A stretch of DNA of 64,000 nucleotides from Rhynchopus sp. YZ270_cl-10 (GCA_964035575.1 OZ037894.1:1240001-1304000); one strand, 5' to 3'; shown: positions 10,740-20,953, counted from the first letter of the stretch. Numbers and translations are program-made. The notes: generated by a model not told the origin, from the sequence alone.

Positions 10740-12647
10740 CAAACAAACAAAATAAATGCGAAATCCATCTCTGCACACCCCCCGCTGTAGTGTGTTCGCT
10801 CATGTTGGCAACCTTTCTGGAAAAAGTAATTGGCAAATCATAGCAATTATCAGTAAAGGAACACCACAAGTTATCAATATAGGGAATGTGAACTCTTTTT
10901 TTTTGTCAGTCTATTATTGACATATGCCAACAAATTCATTCCCTACAAAAATAAACACGTTGAGTACAGACCCTAGGTTCTCCAAGCGGGTCCTTAGGCG
11001 ATTGTCGACACAACAATAATAATGTTAAGAGCGGTTCATTGAATCTACTTGGTCCGTTTCTTTGTGGGATTTTATTTTTTTTGCACTTTTCTTCAGGGCG
11101 TTCGCTATCGCCATCGTTTTTTCCTGATCGTGGCGAAATGCCAAAAACCCCGAAATTTTCGTTTTTTTACTAGTGCTTAAAATAGGTCAAAAAAATTTTC
11201 CCCGCCGGAGAGAAGTTAGTTCGTGGGGTGAATCCCTGGTACTGAATGGTCAAAAAAAATTTGCGATTTGTGCGTGATCCCTTCCCCAGCACAAGTGATA
11301 TTACAGCTGAACTTTCCTGATACTAAAACCAGCAAAACGATGGAGAATTTCATCAATCCCCCCTCACTGAGGGTCTCTTTGTGTTGTTTAATCAAGCAGA
11401 TGTACAAGAGAGAGGCATCCGTCATATGAGACTTCATCCTTATTTTGATTATTTTCAACTCTCTGCCATTGAAGATAGAGTTGACACGAGCAGTGACACC
11501 TTCTATAACAGGGGGTACGGTACACCTTCAGCAGACTGCAGGATTGAGGAGCGAGCGGGAGTGCTGGGGAAACTTCCTCTCACGGCAGGCGGGTTTGCGG
11601 ATGATTTTGAGTACAGTGGACACCCCTCTGCGACCCCCCCTCCGGGGGGGTCTACAGGGTGGTGGGGAGAAATCTGTCTCTCTTTTTTTTTTTTTTTTCC
11701 CCTTTTTTTATTTATTTATTTATTTATACAGGGTTTCGCCCCGGTGGGGCGAAGCCCTGGGGCGAAATAAAACGTCATTTTTTCAGGAAAAGATTTTTTT
11801 AACGAAAAAAAATATTTTTCGCCCCGGGGCGAACGCCCTGCTTTTCTTTTTTCTCTGTTGTGTTTCTGTTGTTTTCGAACTTTTCTGTTGTTTTATATGG
11901 TGACCTAAGCATGCGATATATCATGATATCACAAACTTTTTTCCTCCCCCCACGTCGACTAACTTGACAGGGTATATGGTGTGATTCAGGGGGTACGGAC
12001 AACCCACGGGGAACCACGGAGAATCCGTTTGGGTGATCACACCAGTATAATACTTATGGTTTATCCCTCCCCCCTCCACACAGCTCTGTGGCCTCTCTGC
12101 AAGCAAGCTTAGAGGAGTGTCTGCAGAAGGAAAAACAACCACCACCACTTCCCATGCGGGGCGTGGACTGCGCCTTATGTTTTGGGCGACTGAAAGAAGG
12201 AATAAAGCAATTTGATTGAACGAACACAGTTTTCTACCCCCTTTTTCTCTCTCGAAGAACTTTCAAGGATGCTATGACGAAAATGAAAATTGTTTTTCAG
12301 CACTGTAGGGTGCATTGATCGCATTGCGAGAACGACTCCGCGTTTCTCACTCTCCACATCGTTCAGGAGCGACGCGGGTGCAGGTAGAGGAGATCGCCGT
12401 ACACATCAGTAGTGCATTGTGGAAGGCTAGCAAAAGGGTTGGGCCACAGCAGTTGTTCACGTCTCAAATAACATCCTTACGCGAGGTATAAATGATGTGT
12501 CAAATGTGGTCCAGGATCCCGTCCGGGAGCGTCTTTTTTTCAGTACCTTTTTTCAAAATTTTCTTTTTGTAAACACCTTCCAGATCCCCCTTTCTGTACA
12601 CTACTGGGGGGGCTTGGGACACAAAAAACAAAAAAAACAACGTTAAA
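10740..12647. other. AT-rich intergenic region with a GC-rich hairpin
   Basis: About 1.9 kb upstream of the BCD1-like gene. The only structure I can support is a GC-rich dyad at about 11730-11842: AGGGTTTCGCCCC facing GGGGCGAAGCCCT, with a further GCCCCGGGGCGAACGCCCT nearby. It sits next to a T-run and a TTTA microsatellite. No frame with convincing coding character was found. Confidence 0.5.
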
Positions 12648-15152
12648 ATGGATAAGGCACTGAAGGAGGGCGCAGATGTGCTTCAGGATGTGTTGATTGG
12701 GGACATCATGCAGCAGGGTGGTGCGCCGATGGACACAGACGACGCTGACAACACAGCAGCACCGACAGCGACCGTCGCGACTGTGAAACAGGAGAAGACA
12801 CGCATTTGCGATAGTTGCGGTGCGGCCGCTAAGTACAGATGTCCTGCGTGCAAGCGTGAGAGCTGCAGTCTCCCTTGTGTGAAGCAACACAAAGAGGCGC
12901 ACGCCTGCGACGGGAAGAAGAAGCCTGTCCACGTCGCGCTTGCGAACTACGGCGAAAAGGAGCTGATCGACGACTACCACTTCCTCGAGTCCTTCAACGA
13001 CGTGCTCTTCAAGGTGCACAAAAGCCTCCCCACGCACCAGCCGTTCTCCTTCGAGACGCTCCCGACGCCACTCTTCTACCTCCGCGAGGCTGCAAAGAAC
13101 CGTGGCCTGCACCTCACCCTCCAGTCGCAGGGCATGGCACGGCGTTGCGACAACCTCACGCGCTTCAACACTCTCAACGACACGATTCTGTGGCGTGTCG
13201 ACTTCGTTGTGCACCAAGGCGACGAGACGACGACCCTCTCACGCCTTGTGAACGAGCGGCACATCCTCGGCGAGGTAATCGAGAACATGACTCTGATGCG
13301 GGAACGCAAGCTGAAGAAGCACGCCGTGTGGAACCAGCACTGGGAGCAGAGGCGGCGGCGGCGTGAGCAGCTTCGCGAGCAGGAGGATGAGCTCCCCATC
13401 CCCGACGTTGTGAAGGGTGCCCACACAGGTATCGTGCGGAAGTGGGATGACAACCGCGGCTTTGGTTTCATCTCCGTCGACGGCCAAGACTCTGAAGTCT
13501 TCGTCCACAAGCACTCCCTCCAAATGGAAAACGAGCGTGCCGGCAGCCTCACCGTTGGTGTCTCCTGTCTGCTGGACATCGAAGACGACAACGGCAGGCC
13601 ACGTGCCGCCAACGTCTCTGGCGAGGCTGTCTGCGCCTTTGGGAAGGCGGGCCCTGCAGTACGCCCGCAAAGGAAGAAGATCCTCAACCAGTGGACACCC
13701 CCTACACATGACCCACCGAAGTACGGCCCGGATGGACGGAAGACATGCGACTTCTTCTGGCGGTCGGGGAAGTGCAAGCACTCTGAGCGGTGCAGCTTTG
13801 CGCACCTTGCGCCTGCAGACTACCCCACAGATGCGACAGGAGATGTCTACTCAGCCACACTGCGCAGCGAGCACGACGAAGCACTTGAGACGACTGCACA
13901 GTACGAGAATCTCTGCGACGAGCTGGAGGGCATCACGAAGGCTGCCGACACGGCACCACGTGGCGAGGCGGAGCTTCTGCAGGAGCTGATGGCAGAGGAG
14001 CCTGTGGAGGCACCTCAGGCCCAGGCACCTGAGGAAGACTACCACGAGAGCGACGAGGAGGGCTGTGCAGTGGAGGAGGACCACGCAGGTGGGGGTCACG
14101 ACGACCGCTACCGCAGGGAGCGTTCGCGCTGGTCCCTCGAGGTGGATGCGATGCGTCGTGACTCACGCACCTCAGAGAAGCGCCACGCATTGCGCCAGTT
14201 TGTCAAGGATGCAAAGGCGCAGGAGCGCGGCGGGTGCCGTGCCTTCGTGAAGGCCAACCGTCTCGGCATCGAAGTCGCGTACCAACCACTCGACACAAGC
14301 ATCACCGTTGCAGAGAACCTGAAGCACGTGCGCTTCATCATCGAGTACCCTACCATAGACCTCTATCTCCCAGACGAGGCAGATACCCTCCCAGTACTCA
14401 CAGAGGAGCACAAAGAGCAACAGAAGGCGCGCTGGCAGCTGACGAACCAGAAGACCGAGCAGCCGGACCTGACCCCACAGGAGCGCCGCAAGATGCGCAA
14501 GATCCCGTGCAAGTTCTTCTCGCAGAGGGGGCGCTGCAACAACGACGACGAATGCATCTTCATGCACACCTTCGAGCTGGCCTACTGCAAGACGCTGCAG
14601 AACCTTGGCTTCTGCCCGCTCAAGGAGAAATGCTGCTTCTCGCACCGCAAATACGACGCGGATGACCCAGAGAACAGACGCAAGATCCCACGCGACCTGC
14701 GCGACCACTTCGCCAGCAATACACGTGACCGTGCACGCGACGTGCGTGACGTGCGCGCCGAGATCCACGCACGCGCGAACAACCTCCCCCTCCCTACGCC
14801 CTCCGACGAGCCTGAGTGGAAGCGCCAGAAGCGTGAGCGCGAAGCTGGACGTGGTGGTGGACGCGACTCCCACAGAGAACGCGACCACGACAGGGACAGG
14901 CGCGACACACGACGGGGCGATGACAGACGGGATGACAGACGCAGGGATGACTACAGGCGCGACGATAGACGTGACGACAGACGTGGCGGTGACGGCTACG
15001 GGCGTGGTGGTGGCAACGACAGAGACAACAGGGACAGAGCCCCCCGCGACGACTACAGACGTGCCAGCGACCAGGACACCAGAAGGCAGTACCCATCCGA
15101 CCCGCGCCAGGAAAGACCTGCTCCCAGCGCCGCCCCGTGGGCAGCACCCTAA
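12648..15152 (+). CDS. BCD1/ZNHIT6-like box C/D snoRNP assembly protein fused to cold-shock and CCCH domains
   Basis: 834 residues; the ATG at 12648 has context AAAATGG. Residues 54-87 form a HIT zinc finger (CDSCG..KYRCPAC..CSLPCVKQHK..C), as in BCD1/ZNHIT6. Residues about 95-225 continue the BCD1 pattern ('GLHLTLQSQGMARRCDN', 'LNDTILWRVDFVV'), and 'VRFIIEYPTIDLYLPDE' (about 560-577) matches the BCD1 C-terminal strand region. Between these lie a cold-shock domain (about 257-325, 'GIVRKWDDNRGFGFISVDG') and a CCCH finger (about 365-386). Two more CCCH fingers follow (about 619-668), then an Arg/Asp/Gly-rich tail (about 690-834). In known eukaryotes BCD1 helps assemble box C/D snoRNPs in the nucleus. 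The added domains suggest direct RNA binding. The 3' third is duplicated at 16211-18005. Confidence 0.9.
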   Translation: MDKALKEGADVLQDVLIGDIMQQGGAPMDTDDADNTAAPTATVATVKQEKTRICDSCGAAAKYRCPACKRESCSLPCVKQHKEAHACDGKKKPVHVALANYGEKELIDDYHFLESFNDVLFKVHKSLPTHQPFSFETLPTPLFYLREAAKNRGLHLTLQSQGMARRCDNLTRFNTLNDTILWRVDFVVHQGDETTTLSRLVNERHILGEVIENMTLMRERKLKKHAVWNQHWEQRRRRREQLREQEDELPIPDVVKGAHTGIVRKWDDNRGFGFISVDGQDSEVFVHKHSLQMENERAGSLTVGVSCLLDIEDDNGRPRAANVSGEAVCAFGKAGPAVRPQRKKILNQWTPPTHDPPKYGPDGRKTCDFFWRSGKCKHSERCSFAHLAPADYPTDATGDVYSATLRSEHDEALETTAQYENLCDELEGITKAADTAPRGEAELLQELMAEEPVEAPQAQAPEEDYHESDEEGCAVEEDHAGGGHDDRYRRERSRWSLEVDAMRRDSRTSEKRHALRQFVKDAKAQERGGCRAFVKANRLGIEVAYQPLDTSITVAENLKHVRFIIEYPTIDLYLPDEADTLPVLTEEHKEQQKARWQLTNQKTEQPDLTPQERRKMRKIPCKFFSQRGRCNNDDECIFMHTFELAYCKTLQNLGFCPLKEKCCFSHRKYDADDPENRRKIPRDLRDHFASNTRDRARDVRDVRAEIHARANNLPLPTPSDEPEWKRQKREREAGRGGGRDSHRERDHDRDRRDTRRGDDRRDDRRRDDYRRDDRRDDRRGGDGYGRGGGNDRDNRDRAPRDDYRRASDQDTRRQYPSDPRQERPAPSAAPWAAP

Positions 15153-15385
15153 ACCAAAAAAAAACCAAAAATAACAACACTAAAAAAATCCCCCAAAACA
15201 AAGAACAAAACCGCCGCCCTTTTTGGATGAATGGAATAATAATCAATATTATCCAACAAAAAAAGCCCCTTTCTAGCCTCTCGATCTATGTTATCCTGAT
15301 TACGACATTTTTTTTTCCTTTCTTTTTTTTTTCTTCTTCAAAAAATCAAACTCCTTTTTAGGACTTATCATGCCAAAAAAAGAGT

Positions 15386-15474
15386 TCCTCCTCCTCCTCC
15401 TCCTCCTCCTCCTCCTCCTCCTCCTCCTCCTCCTCCTCCTCCTCCTCCTCCTCCTCCTCCTCCTCCTCCTCCTC
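15386..15474. repeat. (CCT)n microsatellite upstream of CX9C gene 1
   Basis: About 30 CCT triplets. The same tract in the downstream paralogous locus (22348-22514) is about 56 triplets long, so the array has changed length since duplication. It reads as poly-Leu in one frame, but that frame is not a gene. Confidence 0.95.
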
Positions 15475-15571
15475 TCCTTCTCCCTCTTCTCCCCTTTGTG
15501 CTCACTTTCTCTCTCCCTCTCTCTCCATCCTCACCTTTCTTTTCAACGTCACTTCAGAAAAAGGAAATATA
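15475..15571 (+). promoter_or_regulatory. Polypyrimidine tract and AG acceptor-like site before CX9C gene 1
   Basis: A continuous C/T-rich stretch runs to TCACTTCAG (AG at 15556-15557), 14 bases before the ATG. The arrangement is that of a 3' splice acceptor. With no upstream exon visible it would fit spliced-leader trans-splicing, as inference. The paralog at 22612 keeps the same leader. Confidence 0.35.
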
Positions 15572-16003
15572 ATGGGAGAGGTTGAGAGCGAAAATGGGGT
15601 TCTTGATGGACCCCTGATGAACAAGGATGGGAAGGTGAACATGCCGACGGTGATGTTGCACGGACAGTGTGGGTGGGAGATGTTTAATGCGAGCAAATGT
15701 ATCGAAGAGAAGGGGAAGGAGGCCAAAGAGTGCGAGGGGCCTCAGCGAAGAGCGCATATGTGCATAGTGGAGAGCATGTACAAATATGTGTCGCTACGCA
15801 GGATGTGCAAGCGTGAGTACGACGTCTGGGCCAAGTGCATGAGCACTGCAGTTGCCGACAACCTCTCACATGAGGACGCAGGACACAAGTGTGCGTCCGG
15901 TTCTGAACCCCTCTCCAAATGCGGTGAAGAGCTTGCCCATCCAACAGCCCTGGCAGCCATGTCGCGGGGGATGCCGCTGAAGGATATCCCTGAGCAGAAG
16001 TAG
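15572..16003 (+). CDS. Quadruple CX9C (twin CHCH) protein, copy 1
   Basis: 143 residues. Four CX9C motifs are visible: CGWEMFNASKC, CEGPQRRAHMC, CKREYDVWAKC and CASGSEPLSKC. Together they give two helical-hairpin CHCH modules. CX9C proteins are generally oxidised by Mia40/CHCHD4 and retained in the mitochondrial intermembrane space. Four CX9C motifs in one chain is the layout of complex I subunit NDUFA8, but spacing between motifs is longer here and no other identity is evident, so the match is by architecture only. There is no cleavable presequence, as expected for this class. A near-identical paralog lies at 22612. The gene follows the BCD1-like gene on the same strand. Confidence 0.88.
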   Translation: MGEVESENGVLDGPLMNKDGKVNMPTVMLHGQCGWEMFNASKCIEEKGKEAKECEGPQRRAHMCIVESMYKYVSLRRMCKREYDVWAKCMSTAVADNLSHEDAGHKCASGSEPLSKCGEELAHPTALAAMSRGMPLKDIPEQK

Positions 16004-16066
16004 AGAGGGTTGAGGGATGGGGTGGAGTCTTGAAGATGGAAAAAGGTTCCAAACAAAAAGTGTAGT

Positions 16067-16210
16067 TTTTGGGGAGATCCGGGTGTCCGCAACAACACTA
16101 TTCACAAAATATTATTACGTGTCAACTCGACGTTTGGATAAAGAAAACTAGAGATGAAAGGGGGTTTGGGGGGAAGAGTTTAATTCTTGAACGCATCCCC
16201 ACACTCAGTC
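16067..16210. other. Junction of the tandem duplication
   Basis: About 144 bases of single-copy sequence between the end of the CX9C copy 1 3' flank (shared with 23104) and the start of the duplicated BCD1-like 3' region (shared with 14347). It marks the breakpoint between repeat units. Confidence 0.6.
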
Positions 16211-18005
16211 ACACCCTACCGTAGTCCTCTATCTCCCAGACGAGGCAGATACCCTCCCAGTACTCACAGAGGAGCACAAAGAGCAGCAGAAGGCGCGCTG
16301 GCAGCTGACGAACCAGAAGACCGAGCAGCCGGACCTGACCCCACAGGAGCGCCGCAAGATGCGCAAGATCCCGTGCAAGTTCTTCTCACAGAGGGGGCGC
16401 TGCAACAACGACGACGAATGCATCTTCATGCACACCTTCGAGCTGGCCTACTGCAAGACGCTGCAGAACCTTGGCTTCTGCCCGCTCAAGGAGAAATGCT
16501 GCTTCTCGCACCGCAAATACGACGCGGATGACCCAGAGAACCCCCTTCAGGTCCGGAAGCAGACCCTTATCCTTCAAAAGTTCGATGATGACACAGTCGC
16601 CAAACCCGAACCCTGCGGCAGGGATTGTTTGGGTGTGCCCGAAGGTCTTCATGAGGGAGTCGTAGCGACCGCCGCCACAGATTGCGCGGAGGTTGCCTGC
16701 ACGGTCGAAACATTCGAAGACGACGCCTGTGTAGTACGCGAGACCTCGGACGACGGAGGCATCGAGCTGCACCCAGGTCGCAATGCCGTAGCTTTCGCAG
16801 AGGGAAAAGAGCTGGTCCAGCTCCTTGGCAACTTCGCTGTCTTCGCCTGCAACCCGGCGTACCCCAGCCATATCGGTGATGCTCAAAGAGTCAAGAGTAG
16901 TCTGGATGACATCCTCCCCAAGTCCCTGCTCCTGAAGCATCTCAACAATCTCGCACCGTTCCTTCTTGTCAACCTTGTCAATAATAATACAAACTGGCTG
17001 GAATTTTTCGTCCGGAACCCCCGCATTTTTGAGAACCTGCTGGGCTGTTGATTTTGATGCCGACGTCCTTGTCGGTGAGACCTACCCCCGCAAGGAAGCG
17101 TACTACCGCTGAGAGGAGCTCAGCCTCGGCAGTGACAGAGGGGGGATGCCCCAGATGTCCATATTCCATTGGAAGTGCTCGCGACGGCGGCCACGAACGA
17201 TGGCTTCGTTTCTCCAGCACTGTGGGATCGAAAACCATTTGATCGGGAGCACCAAAGACTGGCCACGTTGCATGATAAGACGGGCCAGGGTAGGGGTCAT
17301 TTCGGGGCGCATCGCAACTCTATGACCCTCCTTTGTGGAGAAGTTGAACATTTGTTCCAGGATTTCTTCTCCAGCCTTTGCGTCACCTTTGCCAGCCTTC
17401 ACGACATAAAGATTCTCTGGCTCAAGAATCGGGGCGTCGTACTCCTCAAACCCATACTCCAAAGCAATGCTACGAAACTGTGAAAACAGCCAATCCCTCA
17501 GACGGAAGTCCTCTGGTGGAGACGCAAGATCCCACGCGACCTGCGCGACCACTTCGCCAGCAACACACGTGACCGTGCACGCGACGTGCGTGACGTGCGT
17601 GACGTGCGCGCCGAGATCCACGCACGCGCGAACAACCTCCCCCTCCCTACGCCCTCCGACGATCCTGAGTGGAAGCGCCAGAAGCGTGAGCGCGAAGCTG
17701 GACGTGGTGGTGGACGCGACTCCCACAGAGAACGCGACCACGACAGGGACAGGCGCGACACACGACGGGGCGATGACAGACGGGATGACAGACGCAGGGA
17801 CGACTACAGGCGCGACGATAGACGTGACGACAGACGTGGCGGTGACGGCTACGGGCGTGGTGGTGGCAACGACAGAGACAACAGGGACAGAGCCCCCCAC
17901 GACGACTACAGACGTTCCAGCGACCAGGACACCAGAAGGCAGTACCCATCCGACCCGCGCCAGGAAAGACCTGCTCCCAGCGCCGCCCCGTGGGCAGCAC
18001 CCTAA
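16211..18005 (+). pseudogene. 3' remnant of BCD1-like gene, split by an insert
   Basis: A copy of parent bases about 14347-15152. The first part (16211-16541) still encodes the two C-terminal CCCH fingers. The second part (17520-18005) encodes the Arg/Asp/Gly-rich tail and keeps the parent stop and 3' flank. The start, HIT finger, cold-shock domain and first CCCH finger are absent. A 978-base insert in reverse orientation separates the parts. Between the parts the reading frame leaves the parent protein and ends within the insert (stop near 17051). The tail has an extra 'VRD' unit compared with the parent, and a few substitutions. This remnant is unlikely to be functional. Part 1 could give a short CCCH peptide only if some upstream start is used. 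Confidence 0.85.
16542..17519 (-). pseudogene. Histidyl-tRNA synthetase gene fragment, inserted in reverse
   Basis: Read on the minus strand this gives core class II HisRS sequence. From 17519 downward: '[19 protein letters not shown]', '[15 protein letters not shown]', and motif 2 '[17 protein letters not shown]'. Then come the HisA loop 'ASVVRGLAYYTGVVFE', 'ICGGGRYD' and motif 3-like 'AGFGFGDCVIIELL'. The extreme N-terminus and the C-terminal anticodon-binding domain are missing. The frame changes at least twice (near 17110 and near 17000), so this is a dead fragment. No target duplication or poly-A tail borders it. Junctions are blunt within the BCD1-like remnant. The family wording 'GFGFGD' and 'LLKDKGLLPDL' resembles the HisRS type found in plants and many protists. 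An intact source gene should lie elsewhere in the genome. Confidence 0.9.
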
Positions 18006-18180
18006 ACCAAAAAAAAACCAAAAATAACAACACTAAAAAAATCCCCCAAAACAAAGAACAAAACCGCCGCCCTTTTTGGATGAATGGAATAATAATCAAT
18101 ATTATCCAACAAAAAAAGCCCCTTTCTAGCCTCTCGATCTATGTTATCCTGATTACGACATTTTTTTTTCCTTTCTTTTT
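17520..18180 (+). repeat. Duplicated 3' end of BCD1-like locus
   Basis: Nearly identical to 14677-15320, including about 170 bases of A-rich 3' flank after the stop codon. The match stops at about 18180, exactly where the MITE-like element (inverted copy) begins. The parent continues into the CX9C leader at this point. Confidence 0.9.
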
Positions 18181-18531
18181 CAACCTACCTTCCTTCACCC
18201 CCCCTGTAAGGGGAACCGTAGGTGAAGTAAAGGTATAGTATTGAAATCGATGTGGGGGGGGGGAAAGGGTCAATTTTACAAAACCAGATTTTGAGGAAAA
18301 TTTTAGCTGAAAATGGGCCCCACGTATAAGCAACCGGGCTCATATTTCTCAAAATTTAAGTGGTCAAAAAATTGTCCAATTTTCGAGATTGACCCCACCA
18401 CTGCACGGGCGGAGCCCAAAAATGCAAATAAGGACCCTTTTTAATTTGTTCTCTTGAAATGTGTAATTTCATGTTTTCGCGAAAAAAATAACAAATGATC
18501 CCTACAAGGGTTGAAGGAAGGTGGTTGAAAA
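18177..18531. mobile_element. MITE-like element, single-unit inverted copy
   Basis: Inverted copy of the element at 9866-10739, with one 260-bp unit instead of three. Ends are TTTTCAACCTACCTTCCTTC at 18177 and GAAGGAAGGTGGTTGAAAA ending at 18531. It lies directly against the duplicated BCD1-like flank. Confidence 0.7.
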
Positions 18532-18995
18532 CAACAATACCAACAAGGACAAGTAATTGCCAAGAAAAAACAGGGTGTGCTGTGGAAAACTCCGCGCGAT
18601 TTTCGAAACCACCGTAGCATCCTGGCGATTTGCTGGAGGTGCTGATGTGCCTGGTGTGATCGATGTAGTCTGTGCATTCTGTGTTCCTTACGCACTGCTC
18701 CAACGACGACGACAATGTGGGGAGCCTGTGGACAAAAACGAGCTGGAACACGCCGAGCCGGCCGAGCCGACGTCCAACAACGCTATCGAGCAGATGGTGC
18801 TGGACGAAGAAGACAGCCCCCCTTCTTGAACGTTTCAGATGCTGGCGTCCCAGTGGGTCTGGCAGCTTACGAAGAGCGTTAGCATACCTGCAGAAGAGCA
18901 GAATGCTGGGCGTGTTGTAGATTATTTCTACATGATGGAGTTCCACATCACACCCCGTTTTTTTTCCGATAGCAATTACTTGTTTTTTTTCTTCA
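18532..18995 (+). pseudogene. Inverted copy of the 9.4-9.86 kb segment with a coding remnant
   Basis: Reverse-complement match to 9396-9865. The frame 18557-18829 reads from an ATG to '...EQMVLDEEDSPPS' and keeps the same C-terminal reading as the other copy. The family is unknown and probably broken. An acidic C-terminus is the only visible property. Confidence 0.4.
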
Positions 18996-19545
18996 AAAAA
19001 TCCAGGCTCTCCGCTAGGATTTCCGATTTTGAAAATGTTCTGTTGATGGTCCACGTGGTGGTACATGCTTGCGCCGCAGGCGCACGGTACGCAACTTTTT
19101 TTTTTTCGGTGACATGACACTTGTGACATATCGTAGGAAATCTTTTAGTATGCGCGAAGACGATTCTTGTGCTCCTCATTCTCCCCACACTATGTCAATA
19201 CAACAGGTTAGACCGTTTGGTCTGGGAGGGTTTGGGGTTTCTTCTTTCTCTCAGTTCAATCTTGAACAATTTCGAGAGGAGTTTTATTTATTTTTCAAAA
19301 AAAGTGTGTGATCTGGGGTGAGGAAGCGTTCCAACTTTTCAACCTCTTCCCCAATTTACCTTTCACGCCTTTTTTACCCTCCCCCGTTTAGAATCAACAG
19401 AGAGTGTACGTTAAGATTTTTCAACGCCCGATTTTGACTTTTTTGGGACGTTTGAGCACTCACCTCTCCATATCTTCTCCTGAGCTTTTTTGACAGGTAG
19501 AACGGGTCTGAACCACTCAGCAGTACTTTTTTTTTTTTTTCACAG
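18996..19545. other. Repeat-derived spacer
   Basis: No gene is seen. It contains GCGCCGCAGGCGCACGGTAC at about 19071-19090, whose reverse complement recurs near 21360, next to long T runs. Otherwise unremarkable AT-rich sequence. Confidence 0.4.
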
Positions 19546-19552
19546 CATGGGG

Positions 19553-20582
19553 CCAGGGGAGTTTAAAAGTTTTGATTTTTTTCAAAAAAATCGGTTTGAG
19601 GTAAAAAATCGGTTTGGGCAAAAAAAAGCGAATTCCGAGCTTTCTCGCCCCCCCACGGGCCCCACCCCCCACCCTTCATCCCTTAACAACTTTTTTCGAT
19701 TTCTGTTCCTTTTTTAAAAATTTTCTTACAAAAAGTGAATTTTTGTGGCGGGTTGTAAATAGCAAGAATTTCGTTTTGCTGATCATTAACGCTCCCTCTT
19801 GATGGTGGTTGATGTACGCAAAGATCTGAACAGAAACGAACAGGCACCCACGAACAGAACGCAACGAACGCATCCAACACAACGCAACCGATCTGAATGC
19901 ATCGAACGGAACCCAAGCAACGCAACGAGTGGTTACAAACCGCAGCCCACCTTCGGTACCCCGCAAGTGCGTTTCCGGCGCCACATACCCGGGTCTGGGC
20001 CCAAAAAACCGGGTTTTGGGCTGAAACTCGTGGTTTTCGGTGAAAAACGCCCGTTTTGCCTTAAGGAACGCACGTTTCTAAAGCGTTTCCCACGTAAACT
20101 CGCGACACGAAAGTAGGAATTAAAAACAAATCTCTCAGAAAACTGTATTCTAAATATCTCATTTTTTTGGCCCAATCTTTCCAACGCCAAAAAAATCTTA
20201 CACTTTGGTGCCTCTGCGTGAAATGTCGATTTTTGGTGGACCCCTTATGGTGTTTTAGGTACAGGGTGCGTAGCAAAAGCAACCTTAAAAACCTTAACAC
20301 AGAGTGTTAAGGAATTTTTGAGGGATGGGGTTATCCCAGGGCCTCACTTCCCCCTTCCTCTCTCACTCATGTTTGGCTTCTCCGAGCTCCGTCCGTCAAA
20401 TGGTGGGGTCACATTATCTGCAAAAACAGGATTTTTCTGGCCAGAAACCCTGTTGCGAGGAAAAAATTTTTTTTTTCAAAAATCCAGATTTTCCATAGCT
20501 TTTTTTTTTTTTTTTTTCAAAATCCTCAAACCGAATTTTTCGGTTTTTGAAACCGGTAAACCGATATTTTAAACTCCCCTGG
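19553..20582. mobile_element. Inverted-repeat DNA element, 1.03 kb, with 7-bp target duplication
   Basis: The ends are CCAGGGGAGTTTAAAA (19553) and its exact reverse complement (ending 20582). CATGGGG flanks both sides (19546-19552 and 20583-20589). Subterminal regions on both sides carry repeated ATCGGTTT-like strings. The interior has no transposase-like frame. It is a non-autonomous element. The duplication length is near that of hAT-type elements (8 bp) but is 7 here, so the superfamily is open. Confidence 0.75.
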
Positions 20583-20589
20583 CATGGGG

Positions 20590-20953
20590 CGCCAAGAGAG
20601 AGATGTTGTGACCCCCCCGCCCACCCCTTTTTGTGTTTTTGGGTTTCTGCTCTCTTGTGTAGACTATCGTGCATCAAGCGTTGGGTGCAGCAAACTGCAG
20701 TACCTGTAAGCTCACAACTCTTCAACGGAAGGTGGGCCGCCGGCTGTCGAGCGGTTGTGAACCGCCCTCGTTCTCTTACGGTACGGGCCAGTCATTAGGT
20801 TTCCTTTTTACATCTTCTGTTGTTGGCCGCAGGGTACTTGTGCTTTCATCCGGATGGCTGGCATCGTACGTGGGTCAGTCGGAGGTGCCTGCATTAATAA
20901 CTTCTCTTTTTTTCCTGAACAAGATAAAACAAAAAGCTTGCGTTTCTTTTATT
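20590..20953. other. Spacer between two inverted-repeat elements
   Basis: About 360 bases of mixed composition. No gene, RNA or repeat recognised. Confidence 0.45.

Noticed and set aside
10044-10843. Three near-identical short frames of about 85 residues
   Set aside because: They follow the 260-bp tandem repeat and are absent as a frame in the surrounding unique sequence.
15370-15585. Poly-Leu and poly-Gly frames over the CCT tracts (also 22330-22625)
   Set aside because: Microsatellite translation; the true gene starts after the tract.
16359-17051. A 230-residue chimeric frame of CCCH fingers plus unrelated sequence
   Set aside because: The second half is HisRS read on the wrong strand; the product would be meaningless.
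20640-20800. Possible tRNA-like stretch around GGTTGTGAACCGCC
   Set aside because: No cloverleaf with proper A and B boxes could be formed by eye.
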